Source: Miscanthus floridulus (Eukaryota > Streptophyta > Magnoliopsida > Poales > Poaceae). Taken from it: a stretch of DNA of 64,000 nt. The stretch spans positions 18,415,641 through 18,479,640 of the forward strand of contig NC_089589.1 in the NCBI RefSeq assembly GCF_019320115.1. Reading direction: 5' to 3'. The position numbers and the translations under genes are program-made. The notes under the pieces are model-generated. The model searched no databases. It saw only the letters and a list, made by a program, of their open reading frames with translations, and had not been told where the DNA came from. Below, one piece after another: positions 33,859-45,235 of the stretch (the stretch's first letter is position 1; each line of letters opens with the position of its first letter).

Positions 33859-34640
33859 TTCTTCATGTGATAAAGTATTAGTAAACGTTGTTCATAAATT
33901 CACATGTCTCATAGTTTCATGAACTATACGAGAAACATGTTGATTTGTGAATAATGTTTACTATCACTTTGTTAGATGAAGAAATGATCAAAATAAAAGT
34001 TGTAGATCTTGATGAGCTATACAACTTTGGTATTCATCACTTTTTCAGCTGAAATCATTTAATGGTTGAAAATCTCGTTCGAACTTGTCATTTTTTTAAA
34101 TTTGAAAATTTGAAGTGCTCAAACTTTTCAAATGAAAAGAATGACCAAATCAACACACTAACTTGATAGAGCAAGATTTTAGAAAATTTTAGAAAAACAA
34201 ATCATCACGTTTGGAGTTACTATGAGGGAGAATGACTAGTTACACATTTTACCCAGAGATTAAAAAGAAAAATCACAACTGTTCATGATGATCAATGATG
34301 AACAAGTGTGATTTCTCTTTTTAATCTGTGGCTGAAACTTGTAACTAGTTTTTCTCCCTCATACTAACTCCAAATGTGATGATTTTTTTACTAAAATTTT
34401 CTAAAATCATGCTCTATCATTTTAGTCTAGTCATCTATCTTTATCACTAATTTTGAACAATTCAAATTTTAAATTTCAGAAAATAACAGCTTCAAACCTG
34501 ATTTTCAAACACTAAATGATTTCAGCTGTAAAGGTGATAAATTTAAAAGTTGTATAACTCATCAAGATGTCCTACTTTTATTTTGGTCATTTCTTTATTT
34601 CATAAAGTGTTAAGTGATTTCATAAAGTTTTAGTAGTAAT
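33859..34640. repeat. AT-rich CACTA interior containing fold-back palindromes
   Basis: A palindrome with arms of about 120 bp spans 34165-34430: GATAGAGCAAGATTTTAG and GTTACTATGAGGGAGAA on one side have near-perfect complements on the other. A smaller one with arms of about 55 bp spans 33858-33990. These units, with the ACAACTTTTATTTTGGTC motif, recur at 42600-43400. Confidence 0.75.
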
Positions 34641-34830
34641 AGAGTGGATGTTCAAATAGAGTCATCTGGATGTTGCAAAGGGTAGTCTCACACACATGCA
34701 TAAAATATAGTCTCATACACATAAAAATATGTAGTCTTACACACATACATAAATATATAGTCTCACACGCATGCATAAATGAAGTCTTACAAACACACAC
34801 TTACACAAACACTCCACGTTCAACAACTAG

Positions 34831-36445
34831 CTAGCCCGCTGTAACGACTTTTCCCTTGACACCTTTTTGTTCCCATGGCATTATATCTTTGGGGAGGTTC
34901 TTTTCCACAACAATGATCTTCTTAGGAAAGTCTGTGAATAGCGGCATCTCATCGTAGTTATTGTAAGCTTCAACATCGTCCACGTCATCAACTCCAATAT
35001 TGTGTTGTTTCCCGAAGGCAACCATGTGCTTTGTCTTCTTCTTCGGAGAGAGGTTACTTTGTGGGTCAGACATATAGAAAACTTGTGCGACACATGAAGC
35101 GAGCACCCAAGGGTCATCTTGGTAGCCTAAATTCTCGAGGTCCAGGACTCTTAATCCAATCTCGTTCAGTTGGTGTTGTTTGATCCAGCAGCATTGAAAC
35201 AAGGCCACCGTTATATCCCTTCCATAGTCAAGTTCTCATATCTCTTCAATGATGCCAAAGTATTGGATCTTTCGCCCTAATCCATCGAGAGCCTCTATTC
35301 GAATGCCGCTATTTTGGTTCACATTTACTATCCTTTGCGTGGGTATATTATGTATACCCATTGATGTCATAAGCATTCCAAGATGTCACTTGTCTCGATG
35401 GCCCCTCCGCTAACCTACTGATGGTAATAGAGTCTATGGTTTCTCCAGACGGTATGTTTTGGTCCTTCAACCATGTAGTTAGTCATTGCTTGTGTTGTTT
35501 CATGACCCAATCATCCGAACGGCCATTTCTCTCCGCCATATTGATAGCCAAGTGTTCATCAATGTACTGTTGCATCAGTTGTGTACTCTGCAAGACACTG
35601 TAATGCGCCCGACTCACCTCTTTGTAATCATGGTTGATGAACACTTTTCTACCACTGGTGCCCTTCCCAGCCAGCCTACCCTTGTGACGAGAATCGGGTT
35701 TACCAATCCCTTTCTGTACTTTTAGGTACTCTTGACAGCACTCGACGACTTCTTCAGTACTGTAACCCTCTATCATGGAGCCCTCTGGGTATGCTCGATT
35801 ATGCACGTATCGACTTAGAACCGACATGAACCGCTCGTAGGACCACATTTCATGCAAGTAGCAAGGGCCTAGCGCCTATATTTGATGAACCATGTGAATC
35901 ATGAGATGTGGCATTATATAAAAAAAAGCAGGAGGTAAACACATCTCCAATTGGTTTTGTGTCTCCACCTCAAATTCATGTAGGTCACTCAGCTCTTGCT
36001 TGCCAATCGTCTTCTATGAGATGTTTGAAAAGAAGTAGCACATGCGGGTGATGGCCATTTTCAAGAACTCTGGCTTTATAGCCCTGATTGCAATAGGTAG
36101 AAACACTGTCAGCATCACATGGCAATCATGAGCCTTGTAGTGTGTTATTGACAAGTCCTTCATCGACACTAGCTTCTTCACATTTGCTGAAAACCCAGTC
36201 GGGACTTTGATCCCCCTCAGGAAAGTGCATATAGCTCTCTTCTCGTCTGGTGTTAGGTTGAAGCACGCCGCTGGCAGAGTGTATTTTCCATTAGCCTCAG
36301 GTACAGGGTGAAGCTATGGCATCACGTTTAGCTGCACCATATCTTTTCGTGCTTTCAGACCATCCTTTGACTTGCCTATGTCCATCAAGGTAGCAATGAG
36401 ACTCTCAAAGACATTCTTCTGCACGTGCATAGCATCAATGGCATG
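34831..36445 (-). pseudogene. CACTA TNP2-type transposase, C-terminal part only
   Basis: The order from 36445 down is HAIDAMHVQKNVFESL and KDGLKARKDM, then RAICTFLRGIKVPTGFS and HYKAHDCHVMLTVFLPIAIR (near 36200-36080), then MPHLMIHMVHQI and MWSYERFMSVLSRYVHNRA (35900-35800), ending with VFYMSDP and DEMPLFTDFPKKIIVVEK (35070-34900). These are the C-terminal conserved blocks (DUF4218 and DUF4216) of plant TNP2/TNPD transposases. Stops and shifts separate the blocks. The upstream catalytic transposase-21 domain is missing; its place is taken by an F-box/LRR fragment. So this element cannot supply its own transposase. Confidence 0.85.
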
Positions 36446-37140
36446 GGGGACCTCCAAGTGGATATTGTAGCAGTCTAGTATGTCGAGCGACTTCAGGTGA
36501 AGGCAGTTGTCGAGGATTGCCTCAAGCCCTTGGTTGCTGAGACTGTTGTGGGTGAGCTGCAAGGAACGTAGTTTGTGCATTTTGGCGATCGCCATGGCTT
36601 CCCCATCTGCTGTGTAGCGATAACCATACGGGTCATCGCAAATTCTCAAGTACTTCAGGCGTGGGCACTCCTTGGCAATAACCTCGAACACTCCCAGGTG
36701 TTGCACACCCCAACACTTTGAAAGTGGAGCTCCTCGAGCACAGGGAATCCCGTTATTGCCTGCATGAATCCTTCACCAGAGACTTGGCGGCACGAGACGA
36801 GGATCAGGCGCTTTAGCAATGGCGCGTGGTTTCCGAGGAAGTGGATGAAGTCGTGGAGGCCGTCGCCCTCTCCCGAGAACGCCTGGCACTGCCCCTGGCT
36901 GCGCTATACGGCCTCCACCGCCATCTGGTTGAGGTCGACCAGGTTCCGGTCAGAGAGCGTCTTGTACCCTCGCATGTCAATGCGGCGCCAGAGCTCGGGC
37001 TCGTCCCGTGCCGCGCGGCGCCAGGAGCGGCACACCTAGTCGGCCCCCAACATGATCTGGACGTGGTCGAGCCTGTGGAGGATGCAGGATAGCAGTTCTA
37101 GCGGCCGGCAGCCCTTCTGGATCCGGTGGGGGCGAGTTCG
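36446..37140 (-). pseudogene. Captured F-box/leucine-rich-repeat gene fragment fused to TNP2
   Basis: From about 37115 the minus strand reads PLELLSCILHRLDHVQIMLG, then VCRSWRRAARDEPELWRRI, a clear F-box with the RSW-x-x-AA-x-x-P-x-LW signature. It continues MAVEAVYRSQGQCQAF and LLKRLILVSCRQVSGEGF, then LRR-like ECPRLKYLRIC, KLRSLQLTHNSLSNQGL and HLKSLDILDCYNIHL. A TAG in place of a codon between GAD and VCRSW and shifts near 36720 break it. It resembles the grass F-box family related to SKIP19/FBL23, which gives substrate specificity to SCF ubiquitin ligases. At 36445 the LRR part runs directly into TNP2 in the same frame. Confidence 0.78.
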
Positions 37141-38720
37141 TCTCCTCTATGGGCGGCGCGTCGTGGAGGATTGGGCGGGCGGCGGCAGTCAGACGTAACG
37201 TCGGAAGATGAAACGAAACGTCGGGCTTATGCAAAAGGATACGTAAGGCCAGAAGGGTAAAAGAGTCGATTAAGGAGCAAAATACATGTATTTTGATTAC
37301 CAAAGTCAAGAAATACACCAAATGTCATCTAAAACAAAGTGCCAACGTTTCAAGTGTCGTTTTAGCGAAGTCGACGATTGGAGTCCTATAATAGCGAAGC
37401 CCGTTGTTTCGCGTCCTATAATAGCAATTTTCTCATGCATAAATACGTCAAGATTTAGATAGTATATAAGTGCATAAACCACACGTATCGGAGTATACGT
37501 GCACGTATGGAGATATACAAAACAACAAGAGTATGTATTCGTACTTTTTTTGAGAAAGACAGAAAATAGCCACACTGAGATCGAAGAACAGGGGCAGCAC
37601 ATGGTTAGTGACCGGCGAGGCTGCGGTGCCTTTTGCCGTACCTCAAGCGTGACGAGGAGCTGTCACCATGGACACACCCTGCTGCCACCGCTACCACGGA
37701 GAACTGGCCCGGGGAGTCCGCCGCCATCGCCACGGGAGGCAGCTGGCCGCCGCCGCCGCCACGATAGGCCGGATCCGGTAGGGGAAAGGGACGCCGCCAC
37801 CATCAGTGGGGGAGGAGAGGGGGCATCGCAACCGGCTCCGACATGGGAGGGGCCCTGCCGGCGCCGCCACCGGCGAGGGGAGGAGATGTGCGTCGCAGCC
37901 GGCTCCGACAGGGGAGGGGAGCAGACGTCGCGGCCGGATCCGCTGGGGGAGGATGCCGACGGAGAGGACGTGCCATCTCGATCCAAACCTCGCCGCCCTT
38001 GCCTTCCCGTCGCTGCCCTTGCCACCCTAGCCGAGCATCGAGAAGGGTGGAGGGGATGCTGCCTCCGCCTCGGGAGGGGCCGCCGCCGACGCCAGCAAGG
38101 TGGAGGGGGCACCGCTGCACAGGGCAGATGCAGCGACTGCCGTCACCGTAGATGTCCCGTAGGGGCCTCCGCCACCGTACGTAGGAGCCTCGCGGGGCTG
38201 GCCGCGGGCGCCGCTGTGGGGTGCCCTCCACGCGGACGGGCGGCGACGTCGTGGGGCGCCGTGCGGGTCGGGCCGCCGCCGCCGCCGCCGCTAGGGACGC
38301 CTACCGCACGGGCTGTCGGACCCGTGCGCGCGGGGAGGGCCGCGCCTACGCTACGGGGAGTCGTGCGCTCGTGGATGGCCGCGCCGCCAGAGTGCCCCTG
38401 CGGCGATGAGGATTTCAGCTGGATGCGCCGATGAGATCTTGACGAGAATGCGAGCGCTACTCGCTCGAAATATGTACGACGTATCGGCATAAAAGTCGGG
38501 CGGGACAGAAGACGTTTATCCTCTATCGGGTCTACTCGTTTGTTGACCCGCTAAGAGCAAGCATGGCTAGTTTGGAGTGCGGCACACCTGATGTACGTGG
38601 TTTAGACGAGGGAGTAACTACTCCTGGGGAGTATATATTTTTTTTCCTATATATATATATATATATCAAATTGTATCAAAATATACAAGTCACATCGAAT
38701 AGAAAATAGTTAGCCAATTA
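37141..38720. other. GC-rich region open in several frames, no gene assigned
   Basis: 37500-38440 has long frames on both strands rich in Arg, Pro, Gly and Ala, caused by GC content and GCCGCCGCC runs. 37200-37500 and 38450-38720 are ordinary sequence in which nothing was recognised. It may be a leader or promoter region of the F-box donor gene or of TNP2, but nothing shows this directly. Confidence 0.35.
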
Positions 38721-38789
38721 GCTTAAGTTAGGGGTGAGTGCTCGGTTTCACACAGCACGAAGGGATGAGAAGGGGTTGGCAATGAGCAT

Positions 38790-39400
38790 TGTCACATGGC
38801 GGCAGACGAGATCGAGGTCGAGGCTGAGGCCGGAGACGAAGGCGCCGGCGGAGACGATGTCGAGGCCAGAGACGAAGGCGCGGGCGGAGATGAGGGTGAG
38901 GCCGGAGACGCAAAGGAGCTGGCTGGAGACAAGGAGGGCGATGGAACCGCCGCGCGCGTCGGAGAGGAGGACGAGGACGAGGCTTGCTGGAGACAAGGAC
39001 GAAGGCGCGCCAGAGAGGAGGACGAGGAAGATGGCACGAACGAGGACGATGGTGCAGACGAGGACGAAGGCGCGCCAAAGAGGAGGACGAGGACGAGGAA
39101 GATGGCACGGATGAGGACGACGGTGCAGACGAGCACGACGGCGCGGCCGGAGACGAGGTGGCGAGCGCGGACAAGGACGAGGGCGTGGCATGAACGAGGA
39201 TGAGGATGACGGCGCGGCGCGGGCGAGGACGACGGCGCGGGCGATCAAGACGGCACGGACAAGGACGCAAGGGCGCGGTGTGGGCGAGGATGACGGTGCG
39301 GATGGGGACGCAACGGTGCGCACGGGCGAGGATGACGGCGCGACGCGGGTGAGGATGACGGCGAGGTGGCGAGCGCGGCCAGCTGGTGATTGAAGCGGCG
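38790..39400. repeat. Degenerate GAGGACGAAGGCGCG-type repeat block
   Basis: Imperfect units such as GAGACGAAGGCGC, GAGGACGACGG and GACGAGGACGA repeat throughout. Frames on both strands stay open (Asp/Glu/Gly-rich on plus, Ser/Pro/Arg-rich on minus). It has no plausible protein family. Confidence 0.7.
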
Positions 39401-39524
39401 GTGTGGCAGACGGTGGAGAAGTGTGGCGGCGATTGAAACAGATCGAAAAATAGAGGGGAGGAAGAAGAGAGGCCGTATATATTGGGTTGAAGGCATTGGT
39501 CGTGGGTTGGGCCACAACCAGGGA

Positions 39525-39660
39525 CTAAAAGGCCATTAGTTCCGGTTGGTGGCCCAACTCGGCACTAAAGATTGTGACCTTTAGTCCCGGTTTGGGGCAC
39601 CAACCGGGACTTAGGGCCTTTTAGTCCAAGGTTGTGGCCCAACCCATGACTAAACCAAGT
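39525..39660. repeat. Internal TAGTCCCGGTT subterminal-type array
   Basis: Copies of TTTAGTCCCGGTTTGGGGC and its complement match the motif family of the large CACTA ends. No CACTA terminus is adjacent. Confidence 0.7.
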
Positions 39661-40344
39661 TTTGGCGCGTGGCGAAACTGCTGCCTACACGATAGTTTAG
39701 TTTCCCGCCCATCCAATAATTTTCCTTCTTTACTTTTACATAAATACTAGGTTCGTGCCCGTGCGTTGTTACGGAACTGCTAAACTTTTGTACTAAAAAC
39801 ATAAGGATCGCACGATAAGATAACAATACTGTGAAATTAATTACCGATGTTAAAGTGACGTTTAATCTAAAAAATACGGTGTCGCAGGCTCACAAACTCT
39901 AATGTATAGACCTTTCCGTGATGTGGCTAAGATAACGTTTTATATCGGCAGGAACCATTTTTTTTGTGCGCCAATAAATCCATGAACAAAATAATATCAT
40001 GATAATATTGAGTTTGAACATGTATATTAGCTTGAGTGTTATTTCTTTGTGTAATTGCAGCATTTCACCAGCTTTCTCGAGTTTTCTTGAACAGTCTCCA
40101 CATGAAGGGAACATCAATCAACTTAAAAGCACCTTATATGTCATTGAAATATATACTCATCTCTCCTATGCGATAAAAAAACATCATCTCCATTTAATAC
40201 TGGTTTAGCCAGATTACATGTTCGATGTATGAAAAATGTCCAAAATGCCTCTAACCTCCTTCCTGACGCTTCTCCCACTCACATTGGTCATGTGCAGAAT
40301 TCCAAAACAATCCAATCCTATCAAAATTATAATGAACTCAGAGC
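39661..40344. other. Spacer, no gene
   Basis: Around 39747 it contains CTAGGTTCGTGCCCGTGCG, a motif I recall as widespread in grass intergenic DNA but cannot assign to an element. No coding segment was recognised. Confidence 0.35.
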
Positions 40345-40470
40345 CTTATGCCATTGCACCAACAATAGTATGGATCTCATCAATGAACACGATGATTTGC
40401 CCATTAGATGTAATGACCTCTTTTAGAACAAACTTTAGTCTCTCCTGAAATTCACCACAGAATTTAGCTG
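40345..40470 (-). pseudogene. Captured fragment of a ClpB/Hsp101-type AAA+ chaperone gene
   Basis: About 40 codons on the minus strand read [17 protein letters not shown], then [17 protein letters not shown], ending at a stop. The hydrophobic strand followed by DE (IVFIDE) is the Walker B motif of the first AAA+ module, with the GEF-x-ERLK helix before it. ClpB is favoured over ClpC because of LKEV-x-x-SNGQII. A TTGCTGCAG acceptor-like sequence precedes it. The rest of the chaperone is missing, so it is an inactive captured piece inside the CACTA element. Confidence 0.75.
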
Positions 40471-41590
40471 CAGCAAGTAGTGCCCATGCATCGCAACGGC
40501 CCAAAATAGATGATTACATCCATGGGAAGAATAATCTAAAGTGCAATGCTCAAACCTAAATTGGCAAGCTGTTGTTGCTACAGCGGCTCACAGTTGAGGA
40601 ACTGCAGGCACAGCAGCAACAGCAAGCTTTCAGTCTATTTTTTTCATCCAAACAAGACTTCTAAAGAGAGCTCTCGTGTCCTTGAAACCTAAAATAGCAT
40701 CTCAACAGTTGATCACAACTTTTAAGATTGCATAAAACTTCCGTACTTCAGTCTTTTTTTATTCTATCATATGAATTGATGTACAGTATAAGTCTATTTT
40801 TATGGTAGCTTCTTTTGTGTTTTTCTCTGTTGGCCTATATCTTCCTCAGTCTGCAGCACGTTATACAAATTAGCTAGCTGATGTGCTATGTCTATATCTG
40901 AAATGAACTTTACTGAATTTATAATATGATTTTCGGAAAGAAAAGATGATTCAATTGCTCTCGATTAAAGTCTACCAATTCAAAGTGGCATTAACATTAA
41001 GAGAGCAAATTCAACAACATTTCGCAAAGCCTAAATAACATGCCTAATTGATGTCTACAGTTATAAGCACCTCTCAACCCGAAATTCTAATGGACTGTGA
41101 CTTTCAGTGTAACTGTGAGGACTAAGGACATGCCAGAAAGAATGTAAAATTCTAACAAATGCCAATGGGAAGCTCATCAACAGAACAATCTAGACGCCCA
41201 AACTACAATTGCAGATAAGATAAACAAGCTCTGAACTGAAACTCAGATCCTAACTCGTAAAGCGAATCAAACCATGCACGTGCGGCACATATATACTGGC
41301 ATATTTTACTTTCAACTTTTGATCAGAGCCAAGAGTAACAAGAGCTGCTGGCAAAATATGAGTTGATGCTACTTTCTCATCAGTATGGTCCTGATTCCTT
41401 AACCCTGAAAAATTCAATCCAATTAGAATTATTCTATGATTTAAAAAGCATCTGTAGACAAAACAAAAATCTAGTGTATTTGGGTCTCGAAATTATTGGG
41501 GATATCACTGGTCAGCAAGAGGAAACTATAAACGTCTGAAATATTTGAACCCTACTATACTATGGATCTCAATCACCAGCAACCCATCTA
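40471..41590. other. AT-rich region, no gene assigned
   Basis: A short open minus-strand segment near 41400-41250 (HILPAALVTLGSDQ, KYASIYVPHVH) may be another captured exon, but I do not recognise it. Nothing else was seen. Confidence 0.35.
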
Positions 41591-41597
41591 TCAGAAA

Positions 41598-41782
41598 TTC
41601 GGGAGTATTCAGATTCACATGAACCGCCGAAACCCCAAAATTCCATGGGAGAGTGTTACATCAAAGCGAAGCTGCATTTGGAAGTCAACAAAACCGTTCC
41701 GGAGTACTCAGATTCACATGAACCGCTGAAACCCCAAAATTCCATATCAAAGCGAAGCTGCATTTGGAAGTCAACAAAATCG
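41598..41782. repeat. Direct repeat, about 90 bp, two copies
   Basis: CAGATTCACATGAACCGC, CTGAAACCCCAAAATTCCAT and ATCAAAGCGAAGCTGCATTT occur twice (near 41610-41690 and 41711-41782). The first copy has a 10-bp insertion (GGGAGAGTGT). Confidence 0.8.
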
Positions 41783-42059
41783 TAATACTCGAAGACAAAG
41801 GCGCTAGACGACATACCACGGCCAAATGATTGATTCTGTTAAAAGGACTGCTAACCAGATCCATGAAATTTGGAGAAAACCCACGCCTAACAGCAGGGTC
41901 AACGACGAACAAAAACCAATCCACCTCTATCATGAGATTATTTGAGCTACAGAAGAGGATTTTGGTTGCATACCTTCCGTCACATAGTGAGGAAAAAGAA
42001 GCACGTTGACCTACGCCTGCCCCTTCGCCGTCGCACACAATTGATCTTCCCTTCATAAG

Positions 42060-42592
42060 GCACCTGGTGCAGCTCCTACACAGACTCCATCAATCCTCCC
42101 TTCCCCGAGACGCCATCATCGATCTCCTCACTTCTTCTGTTGCCAAGATCTGAGAAGTTGAGGTCGTGGATCTCGACGAACCTGCCGTGGCGACGAGTGC
42201 CGTCGCCCCGTCGATTGGCCGGTGAGGATGATGGCGGCGCCCGCGACAGCGAGGACCGCGCAGGACCCTGGCGGGTGAGGGCAACGTCGGGGGAGCGGCG
42301 GATGCGGACGATGGTGTCTGAGGCACGCGCGACGTCGAGGATGGCGCAAGACCCTGGCGGGTGAGGGCGGCAGTGGCGGAGCGGCGGATGGGGACGACGG
42401 TGGCCGGCCGCGCGTGGAGCTGAGGGCGTGAGCGAGGATGAAGGCGCGCCCGCGGAGTCTGGCGAGGGTGGGGTGGTTTGTTTTGGAAAGAAAATTAGAG
42501 GGAGAGGAAAAGGATACGACGGGCATGCAGGCGTCGATCGCACGCAGCGGACCGACGAGGCGATGTCGAATGTCGCATGAAAGAGTGTCCAC
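42060..42592 (-). other. GC-rich possible first exon of a captured gene
   Basis: Ser/Pro/Arg-rich frames are open on the minus strand from 42592. A tandem repeat of CCCGCCAGGGTCCTGCGC-like units lies at 42240-42370. The layout, a GC-rich block followed by AT-rich sequence containing a ClpB exon on the same strand, would suit the 5' end of a captured gene. No protein family was recognised. Confidence 0.3.
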
Positions 42593-42599
42593 TCTTTAG

Positions 42600-43400
42600 T
42601 ATTTTTAGTTGTGAGAGAAATAGGCTAGCAAAATGATTTTAAATGAAAAAGTTGTCAACTACAAAGTTACATAACTTTTCGAGATCTACAACTTTTGTTT
42701 TGGTCATTTCTCCATTTGAGGATATTTTAAAAATTCAAATTTCAAACTTGAGAAATTCAAACATGGTTTTTCTTGACAAGATGATATAAAATGAAAAAGT
42801 TGTCAACTATAAAGTTGCATAACTTTTCGAGATCTACAAATTTATTTTGGCCATTTCTCCATCCGACAAAGTTGTAGTAAACTATATGAGAGATATGTAA
42901 ATTTTGAACAATGTTTACTACCACTTTGTCGGATAAGGAAATGACTAAAATGAAAGTTGTAGATCTTGATTAGTTCTACAACTTTTATGTTTATGAATCT
43001 CCTAGCTGAATTCATTTACTGCTTCAAAATACTGATTGAGGTTGTCAGTTTTGGAGAATCAAATTTTGAATTGATAAAATAAATTCAAATGAAAAGATGG
43101 CCAAAATGAAAGCAGTAAGAACACAATAAATTGATAGAGCATGATTTTAGAAAATTTTAGGAAAAAAATCATCAATTTTGAAGTTAGTATGATGCAGAAA
43201 GACTAGTTATAAGTTTTAGCCAGAGATTAAAAAGAGAAATCAGACTTCTTTGAAAATTGAATTTCGAACAGAATTTCAAAATAGAAAATGATTTCAAATT
43301 AAAAAGTTGTCAACTACAAAGTTTTATAACTTTTCGAGATCTACAACTTTTATTTTGGTCATTTCATCATCTAAGGTCGTTTCAATTTGAGACACATGCG
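42600..43400. repeat. AT-rich CACTA interior, third block
   Basis: It carries the same units as 19856-20462 and 33859-34640: AAGTTGTCAACTACAAAGTT, TTTCGAGATCTACAAC and TTATTTTGGTCATTTC. One arm of the large palindrome seen at 34165-34430 is present at 43130-43250. The unit at 42634-42730 recurs at 42785-42850 and 43288-43380. Confidence 0.75.
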
Positions 43401-44214
43401 ACATCGAAAATAATAATAAAGATCTTAGAGAACCTTAGAATAAATATTTGGGGTACATAAAAATTACATATACGATAACAAAGACCTAACAATAAAATTA
43501 TATATACGATAACAAAGACCTTTCTCTTAGTAGGTCAATGTTACAATCAAAGTGTACCAACACGTTATAAAATAACCACCTCAAAAACATTCTTCTAGCA
43601 CCAAAGTAGGGTCAAATAGGTGCCAGAGGATGCCAGATGTGAATGACGAACTATGCCTATTTGGAGACGAAGGGGGCGATTGTGCGAGCTCCGATGAACC
43701 CATGCCTCTCCGGAGATAGTACATTCATGTCTTGAATGGCCATTCACCCGGCTTGGATAGATCCATCAACCTACGGACAGTCCATCATGCCTTGCATGGA
43801 CAGACAGTCTGTAGACAGGCCAGACCACACTGCATAGGATGGATCTATCAACCTCACAGACAGCCCATGCAACAATTACGTTGCATGGCCATCACACCTA
43901 ACTTCTCTAGGCTTCAGCATTGCTTCATCTACAAAAACGTTCTTCTAGTACCTCTTGTGTGCATCATTGCTGACTACGCATAATAGAATTTGTATATAGA
44001 GGGCTTTCACCCACAGAGAGGTCATATGTGGATAGGAAATTGGGCAAACAACAACAGATGGATTGGGATCGAATTGGGCACAACAAAACGCTGCAATGTT
44101 GTGGGATCAATGGCGCCCGCGGTGGCTAGTTTTATAAGCGAGCAGTGGTGGTAGGTGGGATGAGTGGTGATCGCACGCGGTGGTAGGTGGGAGCAGTGGT
44201 CGGTGTGGTAGGTG
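43401..44214. other. CACTA interior, nothing recognised
   Basis: A short direct repeat (AAATTACATATACGATAACAAAGACCT-like) lies at 43458-43532. GGTGGTAGGTGGGA repeats lie at 44145-44220. No gene was recognised. Confidence 0.35.
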
Positions 44215-44310
44215 GGGGACTTTTAATCCCCGTTTCTGTTACAAACCGGGACTAAAATTTACCCTTTAATCCCGGTTGGTAGTACAAATCGGGACTAAAA
44301 GGTCCTTTTT
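44215..44310. repeat. Internal TAGTCCCGGTT-type array
   Basis: TTTAATCCC(C/G)GTTTCTG, AAACCGGGACTAAAA and their complements are arranged head to head. It belongs to the motif family of the large CACTA element. Confidence 0.7.
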
Positions 44311-44589
44311 GGTTTGTGTTTATTATTCCTTTTTTGTTTGTGTTTATTATTCCTTTTTTTGGTTTGCACTGATTTTTTTATTTGCATATGTATTTCAATC
44401 CCACACGAGTTAAATTTTAATCCATACAAACATAATTATGATGTCCATACAAATAAACCTATTTAAACATAATTAACTTGCATACAAAAATAATTAAAAT
44501 ATCCATACTAATAAATCTAATTAAACATGACCATTCAAATAAATAAACCTAATTAAACATAACAATACGAATATACCTAATTAACATAT

Positions 44590-45170
44590 GAACCTTACAA
44601 ACTGGCCGCAGCTCTAGCCTGTCTCCACTGTCAGTAGTGTAGGTCTCGGATTGTGTAACCACGGTCATTGTCTATGTAATGCAAGGTCCGCACTAAAACA
44701 CTCTCCATTTCCTCACAACATCAAAGACATGGTATCCCATAGATGTAGCCTACTGACGGACTTTCAATGGCCCGGTTCTACCTAAATCTCACGCAATACT
44801 AGATACCAGCTATTGTCCTCTAGCCCATCACGTCGACGTAGTCCTAGGCATACCCCAGTCGCTTAATAGCTTGCGTGAGAATGGGCTCCAAGCCACATGT
44901 AGCATAGGTGAAATCATAGAGCAAAATTTGCAAGCGGACAAACAAAAAATATCAGGAAGCGCTCATATTATAATAAGAATAAATAAACATTACTCTCATA
45001 TCATACACGACGTACCACATCAATTTGGTTGAATGTCGCATGCCTCTCGCTTACTCGCGGCACATCCAGACTATGCTGATGTAAACCTTTTGTAAGAACG
45101 AGAAATTAGGCATATGGTAGCCAATTCGCACAATTGCCTGCAAAGAATGCAGCACGGCATCGATCTGGAC
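44590..45170 (-). pseudogene. Decayed relative of the CACTA-associated gene at 7257-8025
   Basis: In scattered minus-strand frames one reads YDFTYATCGLEPI, IKRLGYAWDYVDV and VLVRTLHYIDNDRGYTIRDL. The same order is seen in the second exon of the gene near the left end of the element (YDLTNAGCSFEAI, LGFDWKYAD, LLNVLLYVNDMCGYKIGDL). Many stops. The function is unknown in both. Its presence near each end suggests that the family belongs to the CACTA element. Confidence 0.45.
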
Positions 45171-45235
45171 GCCTATCTTGACCGTCTGTGTCTCGGGCTG
45201 GGGGAGACAGTGGGAGCGGGTATATATAGGCGGGG

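Noticed and set aside
37499..38434. A 311-codon plus-strand open frame
   Set aside because: GC-rich, low-complexity Arg/Pro/Gly text with equally long frames on the opposite strand and no recognisable domain.
38728..39515. Long frames on both strands rich in Ser/Pro or Asp/Glu
   Set aside because: Produced by a degenerate GAGGACGA repeat; no family resemblance.
39740..39790. CTAGGTTCGTGCCCGTGCG motif as the end of a Helitron or another element
   Set aside because: The motif is familiar from grass genomes, but neither a CTRR-type end nor a partner end could be shown here.
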